DNA from: CBDCYN01 sp965224205
Lineage (GTDB): Bacteria > Planctomycetota > Phycisphaerae > Phycisphaerales > Phycisphaeraceae
DNA: 64,000 nt
Direction of reading: 5' to 3'
Assembly (NCBI GenBank): GCA_965224205.1
Contig: CBDCYN010000004.1
Location: 1 to 64,000, forward strand
Within the stretch, counting starts at the first letter, position 1. Every line of letters begins with the position of its first letter. Below, in pieces: positions 8,934 to 18,074 of the stretch. A program made the translations under genes and the position numbers. The notes under the pieces were generated by a model that was not told the origin of the DNA, did no database searches, and worked only from the letters and a program-made list of their open reading frames with translations.

Positions 8934-8972
8934 AAACGCGAACAGAACCCGCGACGGACTCACCCTAACATC

Positions 8973-10580
8973 ATGAGCCAGTCGACCATGCAACCCCGCC
9001 CTAGTCTTCTCGATACGCTCCCACCCGAGCTGCGCACCAGCCAGGGGCAGGTGGTCCCGATCCTCGATTTCGGATCGCAGTACGCGCAGCTGATCGCCCG
9101 GCGCGTGCGCGAAGCGGGGGTCTACAGCGTGTTGGTAGCGCCCGATACCGCGTTGGATGAACTCGCCTCGGTCCACCCCGCGGGGCTGATCCTCTCGGGC
9201 GGACCGGCCAGTGTCAGCGAAGAGACCGCCCCGCGTTGCGACCCGCGGCTGTTTGACCTGGGGGTGCCGGTTCTGGGGATCTGCTACGGGATGCAGATCG
9301 GCTGCCAACTGCTGGGAGCGGGGGTTCAAGGCGTTTCTTCCCGCGAGTACGGCCGGGCATCGCTGGCCATCCAAGACCGCCACGACCTGTTCGCGTCGAT
9401 CCCGGATCACACGACCGTGTGGATGAGTCACGGCGACCAGGTCACTGACCTGCCCGATGGTTTCGAGGTACTAGCCACGACCCCGACCTGCCCGTTCGCG
9501 GCGGTCCGCCATCCCAAGAAGCGGTTCTGGGGCTTGCAGTTTCACCCCGAAGTCACGCACACCCCCCACGGGATCGAGATCCTTAGCCAGTTCCTGTTTC
9601 AGGTCTGTCGCTGCCAAGACACGTGGCGCATGAGCGATTTTTTGGAATCCCAAGCGAAGCACATCCACCAACGCGTGGGCACGGATCGGGTGGTGTGTGG
9701 ATTGTCTGGAGGGGTCGATTCCTCGGTCGTGGCGGCGTTGCTGGCCAAAGCGATCGGCAAGCAGCTCACGTGCATCTTTGTCGACAACGGGCTGTTGCGC
9801 AAGAACGAACGCCAGCTCGTGGCCACCACGTTCCGGGACCATTTTGACGTCGACCTTCGCATCATCGATGCGGGAGAAGAGTTCCTCGACGACCTCGACG
9901 GGATCGAAGACCCCCAAGAAAAGCGCCGCCGGATCGGGCACCGGTTCATCGAGGTGTTCAAGCAGGCTAGCGAGGACCTCGATGACGCCCGGTTCCTGGC
10001 CCAGGGCACGCTGTACCCGGACGTGATCGAATCCGGCCACGGGCACGCCGGGACCGCCGCCAATATCAAGCTCCACCACAACGTGGGCGGGCTGCCCGAA
10101 GAATTAGGGTTTGAATTGATCGAGCCGCTGCGCAACCTGTTCAAAGACGAGGTCCGCAAACTCGGGGAGGTCTTGGGGCTGCCCGAACAGATGGTCTGGC
10201 GGCACCCGTTCCCCGGACCGGGCTTGGCGGTGCGGGTGTTAGGGGCGGTTTCACGCGACCGGCTGGACCTGCTGCGTGAAGCCGATGAGATCCTGCTCGA
10301 AGAGATCGTCGCTAATCACCTTTACCGTAAGACAGCCCAGGTGTTCGCGGTGCTGCTGCCGGTCAAGGCGGTCGGGGTGATGGGCGACGGGCGTAGCTAC
10401 GAGCACGTGGTCGCCATCCGGGCGGTCGAGAGCCAAGACTTCATGACCGCCGACTGGGCGAGGCTACCGTATGACGTGCTAGCGACGATCAGCAACCGGA
10501 TCATCAACGAGGTGCCGGGCGTGAACCGGGTGGTGTACGATATCTCCTCCAAGCCACCGGCCACGATCGAGTGGGAATAG
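8973..10580 (+). CDS. guaA: GMP synthase (glutamine-hydrolysing)
   Basis: Makes GMP from XMP, ATP and glutamine in the cytoplasm. The N-terminal class I glutamine amidotransferase domain shows Cys104 in GICYGMQ and His191/Glu193 in QFHPEVTH. The ATP-pyrophosphatase domain has the P-loop SGGVDSS at 245-251, and the C-terminal dimerisation domain ends in the typical PPATIEWE. The 535 residues are full length. There is no Shine-Dalgarno site before the ATG, and two more in-frame Met codons lie near the start. It is a single gene; a palindromic mobile element fills most of the space upstream. Confidence 0.97.
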   Translation: MSQSTMQPRPSLLDTLPPELRTSQGQVVPILDFGSQYAQLIARRVREAGVYSVLVAPDTALDELASVHPAGLILSGGPASVSEETAPRCDPRLFDLGVPVLGICYGMQIGCQLLGAGVQGVSSREYGRASLAIQDRHDLFASIPDHTTVWMSHGDQVTDLPDGFEVLATTPTCPFAAVRHPKKRFWGLQFHPEVTHTPHGIEILSQFLFQVCRCQDTWRMSDFLESQAKHIHQRVGTDRVVCGLSGGVDSSVVAALLAKAIGKQLTCIFVDNGLLRKNERQLVATTFRDHFDVDLRIIDAGEEFLDDLDGIEDPQEKRRRIGHRFIEVFKQASEDLDDARFLAQGTLYPDVIESGHGHAGTAANIKLHHNVGGLPEELGFELIEPLRNLFKDEVRKLGEVLGLPEQMVWRHPFPGPGLAVRVLGAVSRDRLDLLREADEILLEEIVANHLYRKTAQVFAVLLPVKAVGVMGDGRSYEHVVAIRAVESQDFMTADWARLPYDVLATISNRIINEVPGVNRVVYDISSKPPATIEWE

Positions 10581-10868
10581 CAACCTTTCTTTTCTTTCTT
10601 TAGCTCGGGCTTAACCCCCCTTTACCCCGATGCAGCGCCCTGCTGGCCCTGCCAGAAAGACACCCCGGGCCGTTTGCCATGGCGTGCTTGGCAGTCTTGA
10701 TCAACCGACCCCTAAGCATTTTCCAAACACACTGGCTTTATGTCTATAAAAATCAATGGCTTAAACACATCTTTCTTTCTGTTGACATCCGCGGTTTAGG
10801 CACCCCCCTTGCCTTCAGTACGGCAGTGATCTTTAGGGTTATTGTCAACGGATCGTGGCCTAACAGCG
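10581..10868. other. intergenic region, nothing recognised
   Basis: About 290 nt between guaA and the receiver-like gene. It starts with a pyrimidine-rich stretch (TTTCTTTTCTTTCTTT at about 10587) but has no hairpin ahead of it, so it is not a recognisable intrinsic terminator. No RNA gene or repeat family was seen. Confidence 0.4.
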
Positions 10869-11390
10869 ATGAAGGCAAACGGTGTGAACCATAACGCTAG
10901 GCTCAACGTCCTCTTGGTGGAGGACCGCTCCCATGCGCCCGAGCACTGGACCGCCCAACTGCCGCGGCTGCTTGGGCCCCAGGGCGTGGCGGCCTATATC
11001 GTGCGGGACCGCCAAGAAGTGATCGATCTCACTCGGACGGTGGATATCCACACGGTGATCCTCGATCTGTCTAGCCCGTTTAACGGCGGGGTCGGGTGGC
11101 CGTCTCGATCGGGGGCCTTAGGCCACCCCGGCGGTTACGCCTCGGGCAGTTGGCTCCAGCAGCTGGGGCGGATCCTGCCCAACCGCCCGCCGGTGATCGT
11201 GGTCCGCGGCCCGGCTTACAGCCCGCGGCAGGTCCAGCTGCTGCTGCGCGAGGCTTTGCGGCTAGGGGTCTTTAGCGTGGTCAACGCCCCGGTCGATCTC
11301 GAGCACCTGCTGATGGTCTTGCGTCGCATGATTGATCAACAGTACCGCGGGCACTGGCCCGGGCGGTTGATACGCAAGAGCACAGGCTAG
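10869..11390 (+). CDS. degenerate response-regulator receiver-like protein
   Basis: A 173-residue single-domain protein with the beta-alpha repeat pattern of a CheY-type receiver: LNVLLVED (first strand and acidic pair), TVILDLSSP (the phospho-acceptor Asp position), PPVIVVRGP (fourth strand) and VFSVVNAPVDLEHLL (fifth strand). Two conserved partners are lost: the Thr/Ser after strand four is Arg-Gly and the Lys after strand five is Asn. Classical phosphorylation switching is therefore doubtful. The ATG at 10869 is preferred; a TTG at 10842 would add nine residues. No output domain or kinase is adjacent. It lies 93 nt upstream of groES on the same strand. Confidence 0.6.
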   Translation: MKANGVNHNARLNVLLVEDRSHAPEHWTAQLPRLLGPQGVAAYIVRDRQEVIDLTRTVDIHTVILDLSSPFNGGVGWPSRSGALGHPGGYASGSWLQQLGRILPNRPPVIVVRGPAYSPRQVQLLLREALRLGVFSVVNAPVDLEHLLMVLRRMIDQQYRGHWPGRLIRKSTG

Positions 11391-11483
11391 TCCATGATGG
11401 AATCCCGGCGCGTCTTCGCGTAACCTGTGCGTCCTTATGTCGGAAATGAAATGATGTAACCCCCCTCTGAAGGAGCCCCATCC

Positions 11484-11777
11484 ATGAAAATCAAAGTCCG
11501 CCCCCTCGGTGAAAAAGTCCTCGTGAAGCGTGAAGAAGCCGAATCCCAGACCAAATCCGGGATCTACCTGCCCGAGTCCGCCAAAGAGAAGCCCCAGCGC
11601 GCCACCGTCGTGGCTACCGGGGACGGCAAGGTCCTCGACAACGGCAAACGCGCCCCGTTCCAGGTCAAGAAGGGTGACAAGGTCTTGATCAGCAAATGGG
11701 GCGGCACCGAGCTGAAGGTCGAGGACCAGGAGCTGCTGGTCATGAACGAAGACGAGATCCTCGCGGTCCTGGACTAA
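11484..11777 (+). CDS. groES: co-chaperonin GroES
   Basis: The 97-residue 10-kDa chaperonin subunit that caps GroEL. Typical family sequence runs throughout: VRPLGEKVLVKREEAE, a mobile loop SQTKSGIYLPESA, and KVLISKWGGTELK with the end NEDEILAVLD. A strong ribosome binding site (AAGGAG) lies 8 nt before the ATG. groEL follows 88 nt downstream in the same direction, the usual operon order. No CIRCE operator (TTAGCACTC/GAGTGCTAA) was found upstream, so HrcA control is not supported by the sequence. Confidence 0.96.
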   Translation: MKIKVRPLGEKVLVKREEAESQTKSGIYLPESAKEKPQRATVVATGDGKVLDNGKRAPFQVKKGDKVLISKWGGTELKVEDQELLVMNEDEILAVLD

Positions 11778-11865
11778 TCGCAGGGGCAGGCCACTTTAAC
11801 TTTTCCCAGCTATGGATTGCTAAACCCATCTGTTTTGAATTTTTGATATCAGGAGTAACCCACCG

Positions 11866-13497
11866 ATGGCTGCCAAGACCATTAAGTTTGATCAAGAAGC
11901 CCGCGAGGCCATCCGCCGCGGGGTCAGCAAGCTCGCCCAGGCCGTGCGCACCACGCTCGGCCCGGCCGGGCACGTCGTGATCCTCGAGAAATCCTTCGGC
12001 TCGCCCACCGTCACCAAAGACGGCGTGACCGTCGCCAAGGAGATCGAGATCGAGGACCCGTTAGAAAACATCGGCGCCCAGATGGTCAAGGAGGTCGCCT
12101 CTAAGAGCTCCAAGGACGCCGGCGACGGAACCACCACCGCCACGATCTACGCCGAGTCGATCTTCACCGAGGGTCTAAAGAACATCACCGCCGGGGCCAA
12201 CGCGAATCAGGTCAAGCGTGGCATCGATAAGGCGGTTGAGGCGATTATCGAGCAGTTCAAGAAGATGTCCAAGAAGGTCTCGTCGTCGAACGAGATCGCC
12301 CAAGTCGGCACCTGCGCCGCCAACCAGGACACCGAGATCGGTAAGATCATCGCCGAGGCGATCGACAAGGTCGGCAAGGACGGGGTGATCACCGTCGAAG
12401 AGGGCAAGAGCCTCGACACCACCATCGACCTGGTCGAGGGCATGCAGTTCGATAAGGGTTACCTTTCGCCCCACTTCGTGACGGATCAAGCCCGGATGGA
12501 GTGCGTGCTTGAAGACGCCTACGTCTTGATCCACGAGAAGAAGATCTCTTCGGCCAAGGACCTGATCCCGATCCTGGGCAAGATCGCCGAGTCGGGCCGC
12601 AGCCTGCTGATCGTCGCTGAAGATATCGACGGCGAAGCCCTGGCGACCTTGGTCGTCAACAAGCTGCGCGGCGTCTTAAAGATCTGCGCCGTCAAGGCCC
12701 CCGGCTTCGGTGACCGCCGCAAAGCCATGCTCGAAGACATCGCTACCCTCACCGGTGGGCGGGCGATCATGGAAGAGCTGGGCATCGACCTCGAAAAACT
12801 AGAGATCTCCGACTTGGGTCGAGCTAAAAAGATCGTGATCGAGAAGGAAAACACCACGGTCATCGAGGGCGCCGGCAAGACGTCCGACATCAAAGGCCGG
12901 ATCGAAGCGATCAAGGCCGAGATCGACCGCTCCACCAGCGACTACGACACCGAGAAGCTCCAGGAGCGGTTAGCGAAGCTCTCGGGCGGGGTGGCCCAGA
13001 TCAACGTCGGGGCCGCGACCGAGTCCGAGATGAAAGAGAAGAAGGCCCGGGTCGAGGACGCGATGCACGCCTGCCGCGCCGCGGTCGAAGAGGGCATCCT
13101 CCCCGGCGGGGGCGTGGCGATCCTCCGGGCGCGCAAGGGCCTCGACAAGATCGATGGTTTGGTCGGAGACGAGCCGATCGGGGTCGATATCGTCCGTCGC
13201 GCCGTGGCGGGCCCGGTTAAGCAGATCGCGGTCAACGCCGGGCTCGACGGCTCGGTCGTGTGTCAGAACGTCGAGACCAACTCGAAGGCGAACTACGGGT
13301 TCAACGCGCTGACCCACGACTACGGCGACATGCTGGACATGGGCGTGATCGTGCCCACGAAGGTCGAACGCACCGCCCTCCAGAACGCCGCGTCGATCGC
13401 GGGGCTGCTGCTGACCACCGACGCGGTCGTAAGCGAGATCAAAGAAAAGAAGAAAGGCGGGGGCGGGATGCCGGATATGGGGGATATGGATTATTGA
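11866..13497 (+). CDS. groEL: chaperonin GroEL
   Basis: The 543-residue 60-kDa chaperonin that folds proteins in an ATP-driven double ring. Conserved blocks are intact: TLGPAGHVVILEK, the ATPase segment GDGTTTATI with its Asp, the GVAQINVGAATESEMKEKKARVEDA block and the Gly/Met-rich tail GGGGMPDMGDMDY. AGGAG precedes the ATG. It is the second gene of a groES-groEL operon and is followed 50 nt later by a strong terminator. Codon use is GC-rich and highly biased, as expected for an abundant protein. Many planctomycetes carry several groEL copies; whether this is the main one cannot be told from here. Confidence 0.97.
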   Translation: MAAKTIKFDQEAREAIRRGVSKLAQAVRTTLGPAGHVVILEKSFGSPTVTKDGVTVAKEIEIEDPLENIGAQMVKEVASKSSKDAGDGTTTATIYAESIFTEGLKNITAGANANQVKRGIDKAVEAIIEQFKKMSKKVSSSNEIAQVGTCAANQDTEIGKIIAEAIDKVGKDGVITVEEGKSLDTTIDLVEGMQFDKGYLSPHFVTDQARMECVLEDAYVLIHEKKISSAKDLIPILGKIAESGRSLLIVAEDIDGEALATLVVNKLRGVLKICAVKAPGFGDRRKAMLEDIATLTGGRAIMEELGIDLEKLEISDLGRAKKIVIEKENTTVIEGAGKTSDIKGRIEAIKAEIDRSTSDYDTEKLQERLAKLSGGVAQINVGAATESEMKEKKARVEDAMHACRAAVEEGILPGGGVAILRARKGLDKIDGLVGDEPIGVDIVRRAVAGPVKQIAVNAGLDGSVVCQNVETNSKANYGFNALTHDYGDMLDMGVIVPTKVERTALQNAASIAGLLLTTDAVVSEIKEKKKGGGGMPDMGDMDY

Positions 13498-13547
13498 TTC
13501 TTCGAGCCGAGAAAGACGGCGCGGAGGCGTCCTAAGAATCAACCACG

Positions 13548-13579
13548 AAGGGTGGGCATGGGCCCACCCTTTTTTTTTT
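13548..13579 (+). terminator. Rho-independent terminator of groES-groEL
   Basis: A perfect 10-bp stem (AAGGGTGGGC at 13548-13557 and its complement at 13562-13571) with a 4-nt loop runs straight into ten T residues. This is the clearest intrinsic terminator in the window. Confidence 0.93.
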
Positions 13580-13602
13580 ATCTCAACCGAAGTTAAACTT
13601 GA

Positions 13603-13914
13603 TTGACAACAATGCACACATGTCTCTTCACTGATGTACCCCTAACGCGGGAAACGTTATTAGAACACACCATTCCAGCCAAACTAGGCGGCCGGATTAG
13701 ATCGAAACGAGTATCGTCGAGTGACTTCAACCAAAAATGTGGCTCCACGATTGATCGCGACATAACTGAAGCATACCAGTTGATGATGAAGGTGCTTGGA
13801 CCACTATTGGCCAATGAACATCAATCGGGCAATCTAAAGGTAACGCATCCGAACGATAACGATTGTTACATAGTGGATGGCAGTGGTGTATTACATCCGA
13901 AGGGAGCAATAATC
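13603..13914 (+). pseudogene. 5' part of an HNH-type gene cut by IS481
   Basis: These 104 codons encode the N-terminal part of a protein with an HNH-like signature: LLEHTIPAKLGG, then SSDFNQKCGSTID, the pattern of HNH_5-type nucleases, although the usual first Cys pair is incomplete (CLFTDV). The frame is broken right after AATAATC (13908-13914) by an inserted IS481 element. As it stands, translation would run seven codons into the element (stop at 13936). Removing the element and one copy of the duplicated AATAATC joins this frame exactly to 15189-16271. GC is lower than in all neighbours, suggesting acquisition by transfer. Confidence 0.75.
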
Positions 13915-15181
13915 TGTACTAGCCACCACTTCATCTGACACGCGAGAGTTATCTGGCAACAGCAAGACTGCCGCTTCGAGTGTCTTTCGTCCGCGCCTCG
14001 ATCGCGCCTTGGGTGACGCCCAGATCCTCGGCTCGGCTCTCGTTCGCTTCGCTCACCCGAACCCCTTCTAGAGAAGAGCCATCGAGCCGCTTGGCGTGGG
14101 CTAACGGGATCGAATCCTTGAACGTCGCCATCGGGGTCTTGCCGTAACAGTAGCGGCCGCTGTGGGGTCGCTGTTCATTGTACGTCACCAGCCACGCATC
14201 CAAGTCGGCTTGGAGTTCTTCGAGGCTCGTGTAGATCTTCTTGCGGAACGCGATGCTATAAAACTCGTCCTGCATCGTCTTGTGCAGCCGTTCGCAGATC
14301 CCGTTGGTCTGCGGGCTTCGGGCTTTGGTCTTGGTGTGATCGATGTCCTCGATCGCCAGGTACAGCTGATATTCGTGGTGCTCACGATTCCCGCAGTACT
14401 CCGTGCCGCGGTCGGTGAGGATGCGTAGCAGGTCCACGTCGTGCTGTTCGTACCACGGGATCACCCGGTCGTTGAGCAGATCCGCGGCCACGAGGGCGTT
14501 CTTGCGATCATAGAGCTTTGCGTGCGCCACCCGCGTATACGTATCGATAAACGTCTGCTGATAGATCCGGCCCACGCCCTTGATCGTGCCCACGTAATAC
14601 GTGTCTTGAGCCCCGAGGTAGCCGGGGTGTTCGGTTTCAATTTCACCGTGGGCCTGCTTGTCTTGCTTGGCTTTTTCCAACGCCACGACCTGGGCTTCGG
14701 TCAGCACGGTGTGGTCGGGGTCCTGAGCCATCTTGGCTTCGAGTGCCTTGAGTCGCTTCTTGAACGTCTCAAGATCATGCCGCAGCCACACGCTTCGCAC
14801 CCCGCCCGGTGAGATGAGCTTGCCTTGCTTCTTGAGTTCGTTCGACACCCGCACCTGCCCGTAAGCGGGCTGCTCGATCGCGAACGCGACCACGGCTTGC
14901 TCGATCTCGGGGTCGACGCGGTTGGCCAGGATCGGCTTCTTGCGGCTGATCTCTTGAAGGGCCAACTCCCCGCCCTGGTCGTAGAGCTGCTTGAACCGGT
15001 AGAAACTGTCTCGAGAATACCCCATCACCTTGCACGCCTGCGACACGCTGCCCAGCGCCTGGGCCAGCTTGAGCAACCCCACTTTGTTGGCAATGATCTT
15101 CTGGTCGGTGGTCATCTGACGGTCTCCTTCTGTGAGAAACAAAGATTAACGGAAGCGTCAGATGAAGTCTTAACTAATACA
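13915..15181. mobile_element. IS481-family insertion sequence (1267 bp)
   Basis: The ends are imperfect inverted repeats that start TGTA(C/T)TAG and share ACTTCATCTGAC eleven to thirteen nt further in; TGT ends are usual for this family. A 7-bp direct repeat AATAATC flanks the element at 13908-13914 and 15182-15188, so the insertion is recent enough to keep its target duplication. It carries a single transposase gene on the minus strand and has landed inside an HNH-type gene. Confidence 0.92.
13949..15115 (-). CDS. IS481-family transposase
   Basis: A DDE transposase of 388 residues that cuts and joins the element's ends. It has an N-terminal helix-turn-helix (QALGSVSQACKVMGYSRDSFYRF) and the rve catalytic core: Asp in FIDTYTRVAH, Asp in LTDRGTEYCG and Glu in NGICERLHK, followed by the typical NEQRPHSGRYCYGKTP. 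The ATG at 15115 is chosen because AAGGAG lies 8 nt upstream; the frame opens nine codons earlier at 15142. The gene appears intact, so the element may still be mobile. Confidence 0.93.
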   Translation of the reverse strand: MTTDQKIIANKVGLLKLAQALGSVSQACKVMGYSRDSFYRFKQLYDQGGELALQEISRKKPILANRVDPEIEQAVVAFAIEQPAYGQVRVSNELKKQGKLISPGGVRSVWLRHDLETFKKRLKALEAKMAQDPDHTVLTEAQVVALEKAKQDKQAHGEIETEHPGYLGAQDTYYVGTIKGVGRIYQQTFIDTYTRVAHAKLYDRKNALVAADLLNDRVIPWYEQHDVDLLRILTDRGTEYCGNREHHEYQLYLAIEDIDHTKTKARSPQTNGICERLHKTMQDEFYSIAFRKKIYTSLEELQADLDAWLVTYNEQRPHSGRYCYGKTPMATFKDSIPLAHAKRLDGSSLEGVRVSEANESRAEDLGVTQGAIEARTKDTRSGSLAVAR

Positions 15182-15188
15182 AATAATC

Positions 15189-16271
15189 ACCTCGCGTGAT
15201 CCAGACACAAATCACCCCACCAGTGCTGCGGCAGAAGACCCCGAGGCAGTCAAACGAATTCTTGAGCCAAACCTACCACCAGGCGCGACAATTCAAATGT
15301 CTTCTTATATGCCTTCTGCTACAGGAGTAGCTGCGCTACCCAAAAGGCAATTGTTGTCCCCACAGATTGAACTCGCATTGTTGAAATCTGGTCTGCTTAC
15401 TTTTGATGCGCTGCTTCATAACGAGTCTAATCGGTTTACTCGATCACCGATTTTGAATCCACTGCGTGAGAAGCTACGAGATATCATTATGAAGGATGCC
15501 GACCCGACACAATTTCTGTTTGAGGTGTCCCTTGGAATCCAATACGAGAAGCGCGACTTGTTGTGCAAAATTCGGAAACAAGTTGCCTTTGATCATTCGA
15601 GCCATGAGCATTTTCTTATCGTATCAGCCCATCCGCCTACCCGGACACTGGATCTCATCGTATTTCTATTCGATGTTCATCCATACGGTTTTCGCTTAAG
15701 TAAAAACTGGCGAGAGGGGGAATTTACTTATGTTGTGGTCAATGGGGTTATACGAGAGACTGGCATTAGCGGTCTCGTTTCACTGCCATCAACCTATCTG
15801 CTCTGCCAACCCACGCTCAGGCGTTGTACACTTTCTTTGCTTCCCAGTGATGAAGACAGACAGATGGCTCAGCAAGAAGTACTTGACAATGAAGCTCATG
15901 CGATACAAAAAGCTCAATATCATGTGCTGATGAAAGCTGATTCTTTCGTGCAAAAATCGTTCTCATATGCCGCACTTCCTGCCCAAGACGAACCCAATAA
16001 AAGAATGGCCGATGTCATGCGAATTTGCCTGACTCGCCTGTACGAAAGCCGTCTTTCGGAAAACAAGACTCAGTTTGACCATGTCGTTGCAGAATGTCTT
16101 TGTGAACTATCTAGTGCCATAAAGGATGAAACTGTGGAGAACGAGTCTGATCTGGAAAATATTTCATGGGACGAATGGATAGGGATATTCCGAAAGATAG
16201 TCAATCAACTATGCCCCATATTGGGTTATCCGGGCGACTCTGAATTTAGGCTGACGGAAATCTTCAACTGA
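15189..16271 (+). pseudogene. 3' part of the HNH-type gene cut by IS481
   Basis: These 360 codons continue the frame of 13603-13914 when IS481 and one target copy are removed, giving an original protein of 464 residues. Read alone, the first ATG is at 15297 (324 residues). The sequence has no membrane segment and includes EHFLIVSAHPPTRTLDLIVFLFD and WREGEFTYVVVNGVIRE, which looks like a folded beta-rich domain after the HNH part. Function is unknown; HNH proteins of this sort are often mobile-element or defence nucleases, but nothing adjacent confirms that. The codon use is AT-richer than the flanks. The stop at 16271 is followed by repeat-rich intergenic DNA. Confidence 0.7.
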
Positions 16272-16346
16272 GCAAACAGTTCCGCCTAACCCTAGGTTCT
16301 AAGGAGATTCACGTGCACCCCTTGATGCCTGCGGCGAGCCAGCCTC

Positions 16347-16418
16347 GTAGATCCGGTCCCACCCGGGTAAATCGGTCATTCAATCCGTCGCTCATGTCCG
16401 GCCGGGGGCCGGACCTAC
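16347..16418. repeat. diverged copy of a ~70-bp palindromic repeat
   Basis: The arms CGTAGATCCGGTCCCACCCGGG and TGTCCGGC..GGCCGGACCTAC face each other around a ~25-nt loop. Better preserved copies are at 23969-24038 and 60546-60616 (GTAGGTCCGGG...GGACCTAC). It lies between the HNH pseudogene and a minus-strand open frame. Confidence 0.5.
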
Positions 16419-16462
16419 AATATGCTCGTAGCCCGGTCACGGTTCATGAACACCCACGGGGC

Positions 16463-16747
16463 CTAACCCTCGCGGGCCATCTCTTCTAGGGCGGCCTTCG
16501 GGCAGATGGGGTTGTGGATGTACTCGACGAGCCCGCACTTCAAAACCCGTAGCGGCACGAAGCGACGGCAATACGTGAAGCTGTCGATATGCGTGTGGTG
16601 CGGGTCGCTATTGCCCGCGGGGTTGGTCGTGAACTGGGGCCGCGCAACGACAAGGTCGAAGCGCGTGCCTTGATAGACCAATCGTCCCAAGCCGTGCAGC
16701 CCGATACGCTGTTCGCCGACGCGGGCAACGACGCCGAGTAGGTCCAC
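16463..16747 (-). CDS. small open frame after trpA, possibly a gene remnant
   Basis: A reading frame of up to 94 residues (from a GTG at 16747) just downstream of trpA on the same strand. It ends HIDSFTYCRRFVPLRVLKCG and then EYIHNPICPKAALEEMAREG, which looks more like a folded protein than random translation. No ribosome binding site or ATG is visible and the frame continues upstream into trpA out of register, so it may be the 3' end of a decayed gene. No family was recognised. Confidence 0.3.
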   Translation of the reverse strand: MDLLGVVARVGEQRIGLHGLGRLVYQGTRFDLVVARPQFTTNPAGNSDPHHTHIDSFTYCRRFVPLRVLKCGLVEYIHNPICPKAALEEMAREG

Positions 16748-16784
16748 GCTTACTGCCGCGATGATTGGGGCGTCGACCGCTGGA

Positions 16785-17600
16785 TCAAGCCAGCGGCGCC
16801 AACCCCGAGGCCAAGTCCGTGACATACCGCTGGACCTGCTCGACCACCGCATCGGGGCCTTCTTGCCGGTATCGATCCACGTGCCGCATGATCGCTGAAC
16901 CGACGATGGCAGCGTCAGCGTCAGCGACGACCTGACGCACTTGCGCGGCGTTGGAGATCCCAAAGCCAACCGCGATGGGAAGGCTCGTACCATGACGCAG
17001 CTGCCGGATCCGCGGGGGCAGGTCCGGAGGCAAGCTCGGTTGTTCGCCGGTAATCCCTGACCGAGATAGCAGATACACAAAACCGCTGCTGGCCGCGGCC
17101 ACGCGCAATCCGCGGTCAGGGGCCGTGGTGGGCGAGATCAGGAGGCTGCACGTCAGCCCGTGGTCGGCCACGATGTCGAGGATCCCGCTGCGTTGGCACT
17201 CCTCAAGGGGCAGGTCGGGGAAAATCAACCCGTCAAACCCGGCGTGGGCGGCTTTGGGGATCAGCGATTCGGGGCCCAGGCGGCGGACGATCGAGTAGCT
17301 GACCATCGCGACCAACCCGAGTTCGACCCGGGCCCTGACGCGGGCGACCATCGCGAAAACGTCGTCAGGTCGGATGCCCCCAGCCAACGCGTGCGTCATC
17401 GAAGCCTGGATGACCGGGCCATCGGCGATCGGGTCCGAGAAGGGGAACCCCAGCTCACACACCCCGGCCCCGGCCTGCTGACAGGCGACCAGCAGCCGGG
17501 CGGTCGTGTCCAGGTCCGGATCGCCAGCGGTCAGGAACGGCATGAGGGTCTTGCGCCCTTCGCGGCGGTTGCGCTCGAATATCTGGTTGATACGGTTCAC
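16785..17600 (-). CDS. trpA: tryptophan synthase alpha subunit
   Basis: Cleaves indole-3-glycerol phosphate to indole, which the beta subunit (TrpB) joins to serine. The protein is a TIM barrel of 271 residues. The catalytic residues fall exactly at the Salmonella numbering: Glu49 in CELGFPFSDP and Asp60 in PIADGP. Phosphate-binding GFGISN and GSAIMRHV are present near the C-terminus. trpB and other trp genes are not adjacent, so the pathway is dispersed, or trpB lies outside the window. No Shine-Dalgarno site precedes the ATG. A tRNA-Arg gene lies 84 nt upstream on the same strand. Confidence 0.96.
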   Translation of the reverse strand: MNRINQIFERNRREGRKTLMPFLTAGDPDLDTTARLLVACQQAGAGVCELGFPFSDPIADGPVIQASMTHALAGGIRPDDVFAMVARVRARVELGLVAMVSYSIVRRLGPESLIPKAAHAGFDGLIFPDLPLEECQRSGILDIVADHGLTCSLLISPTTAPDRGLRVAAASSGFVYLLSRSGITGEQPSLPPDLPPRIRQLRHGTSLPIAVGFGISNAAQVRQVVADADAAIVGSAIMRHVDRYRQEGPDAVVEQVQRYVTDLASGLAPLA

Positions 17601-17684
17601 GGGTCGGGCATCACGCGGTCGGGGAAAGATCCACCACTAGGATCGGTTACTCAATGAGGACGAGTCGAAACCCGCCTATCCCAG

Positions 17685-17758
17685 TCCGCCCGGCAGGATT
17701 CGAACCTGCGACCTGTCGGTTAGGAACCGACTGCTCTATCCAACTGAGCTACGAGCGG
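17685..17758 (-). tRNA. tRNA-Arg, anticodon CCT
   Basis: A full cloverleaf reads on the minus strand: acceptor stem CCGCTCG/CGGGCGG (one G-U pair) with discriminator A, D-arm GCTC..GAGC, anticodon stem GTCGG/CCGAC with loop TTCCTAA (anticodon CCT), and T-arm GCAGG-TTCGAAT-CCTGC. The CCA end is not encoded. It decodes AGG codons. Confidence 0.95.
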
Positions 17759-18074
17759 CAACCACTGTAGTGTAGTGGGTAGACAACGGCTGCTCCAACA
17801 GTCGTCGCCGGTGTGTGCTGTTGCCGATCGTCAACGACGACTGAACCGGCAAGTAGCACGTGGCGAGCTGCCGCAAACGCCCCGATGGGATGATCATCGA
17901 TGTCAGATTCGCTGGTGCACCCCGTCGAGGCTTGGAAACACGCCCTCTTCGGTGTTGTACGTCAACCCTGAGACCGTCCTGGTAATTTGTAAAAGATCCC
18001 TGTAAAAAGCCTTAAACAGGACAACATCACAGAGACTGAATGCCGTATCCCCGAGAACACCACGCGATCCTCCC
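17759..18074. other. intergenic region, nothing recognised
   Basis: About 315 nt between the tRNA gene and acylphosphatase. It should hold the tRNA promoter on the minus strand, but no convincing -35/-10 pair was seen. No repeat family member, hairpin with T-run, or coding signal was found. Confidence 0.4.

Noticed and set aside
11391..11483. CIRCE-type heat-shock operator before groES
   Set aside because: No TTAGCACTC/GAGTGCTAA inverted repeat is present in the 93 nt upstream or further up.
17775..18005. 76-codon frame between tRNA-Arg and acylphosphatase
   Set aside because: No start signal or protein-like character.
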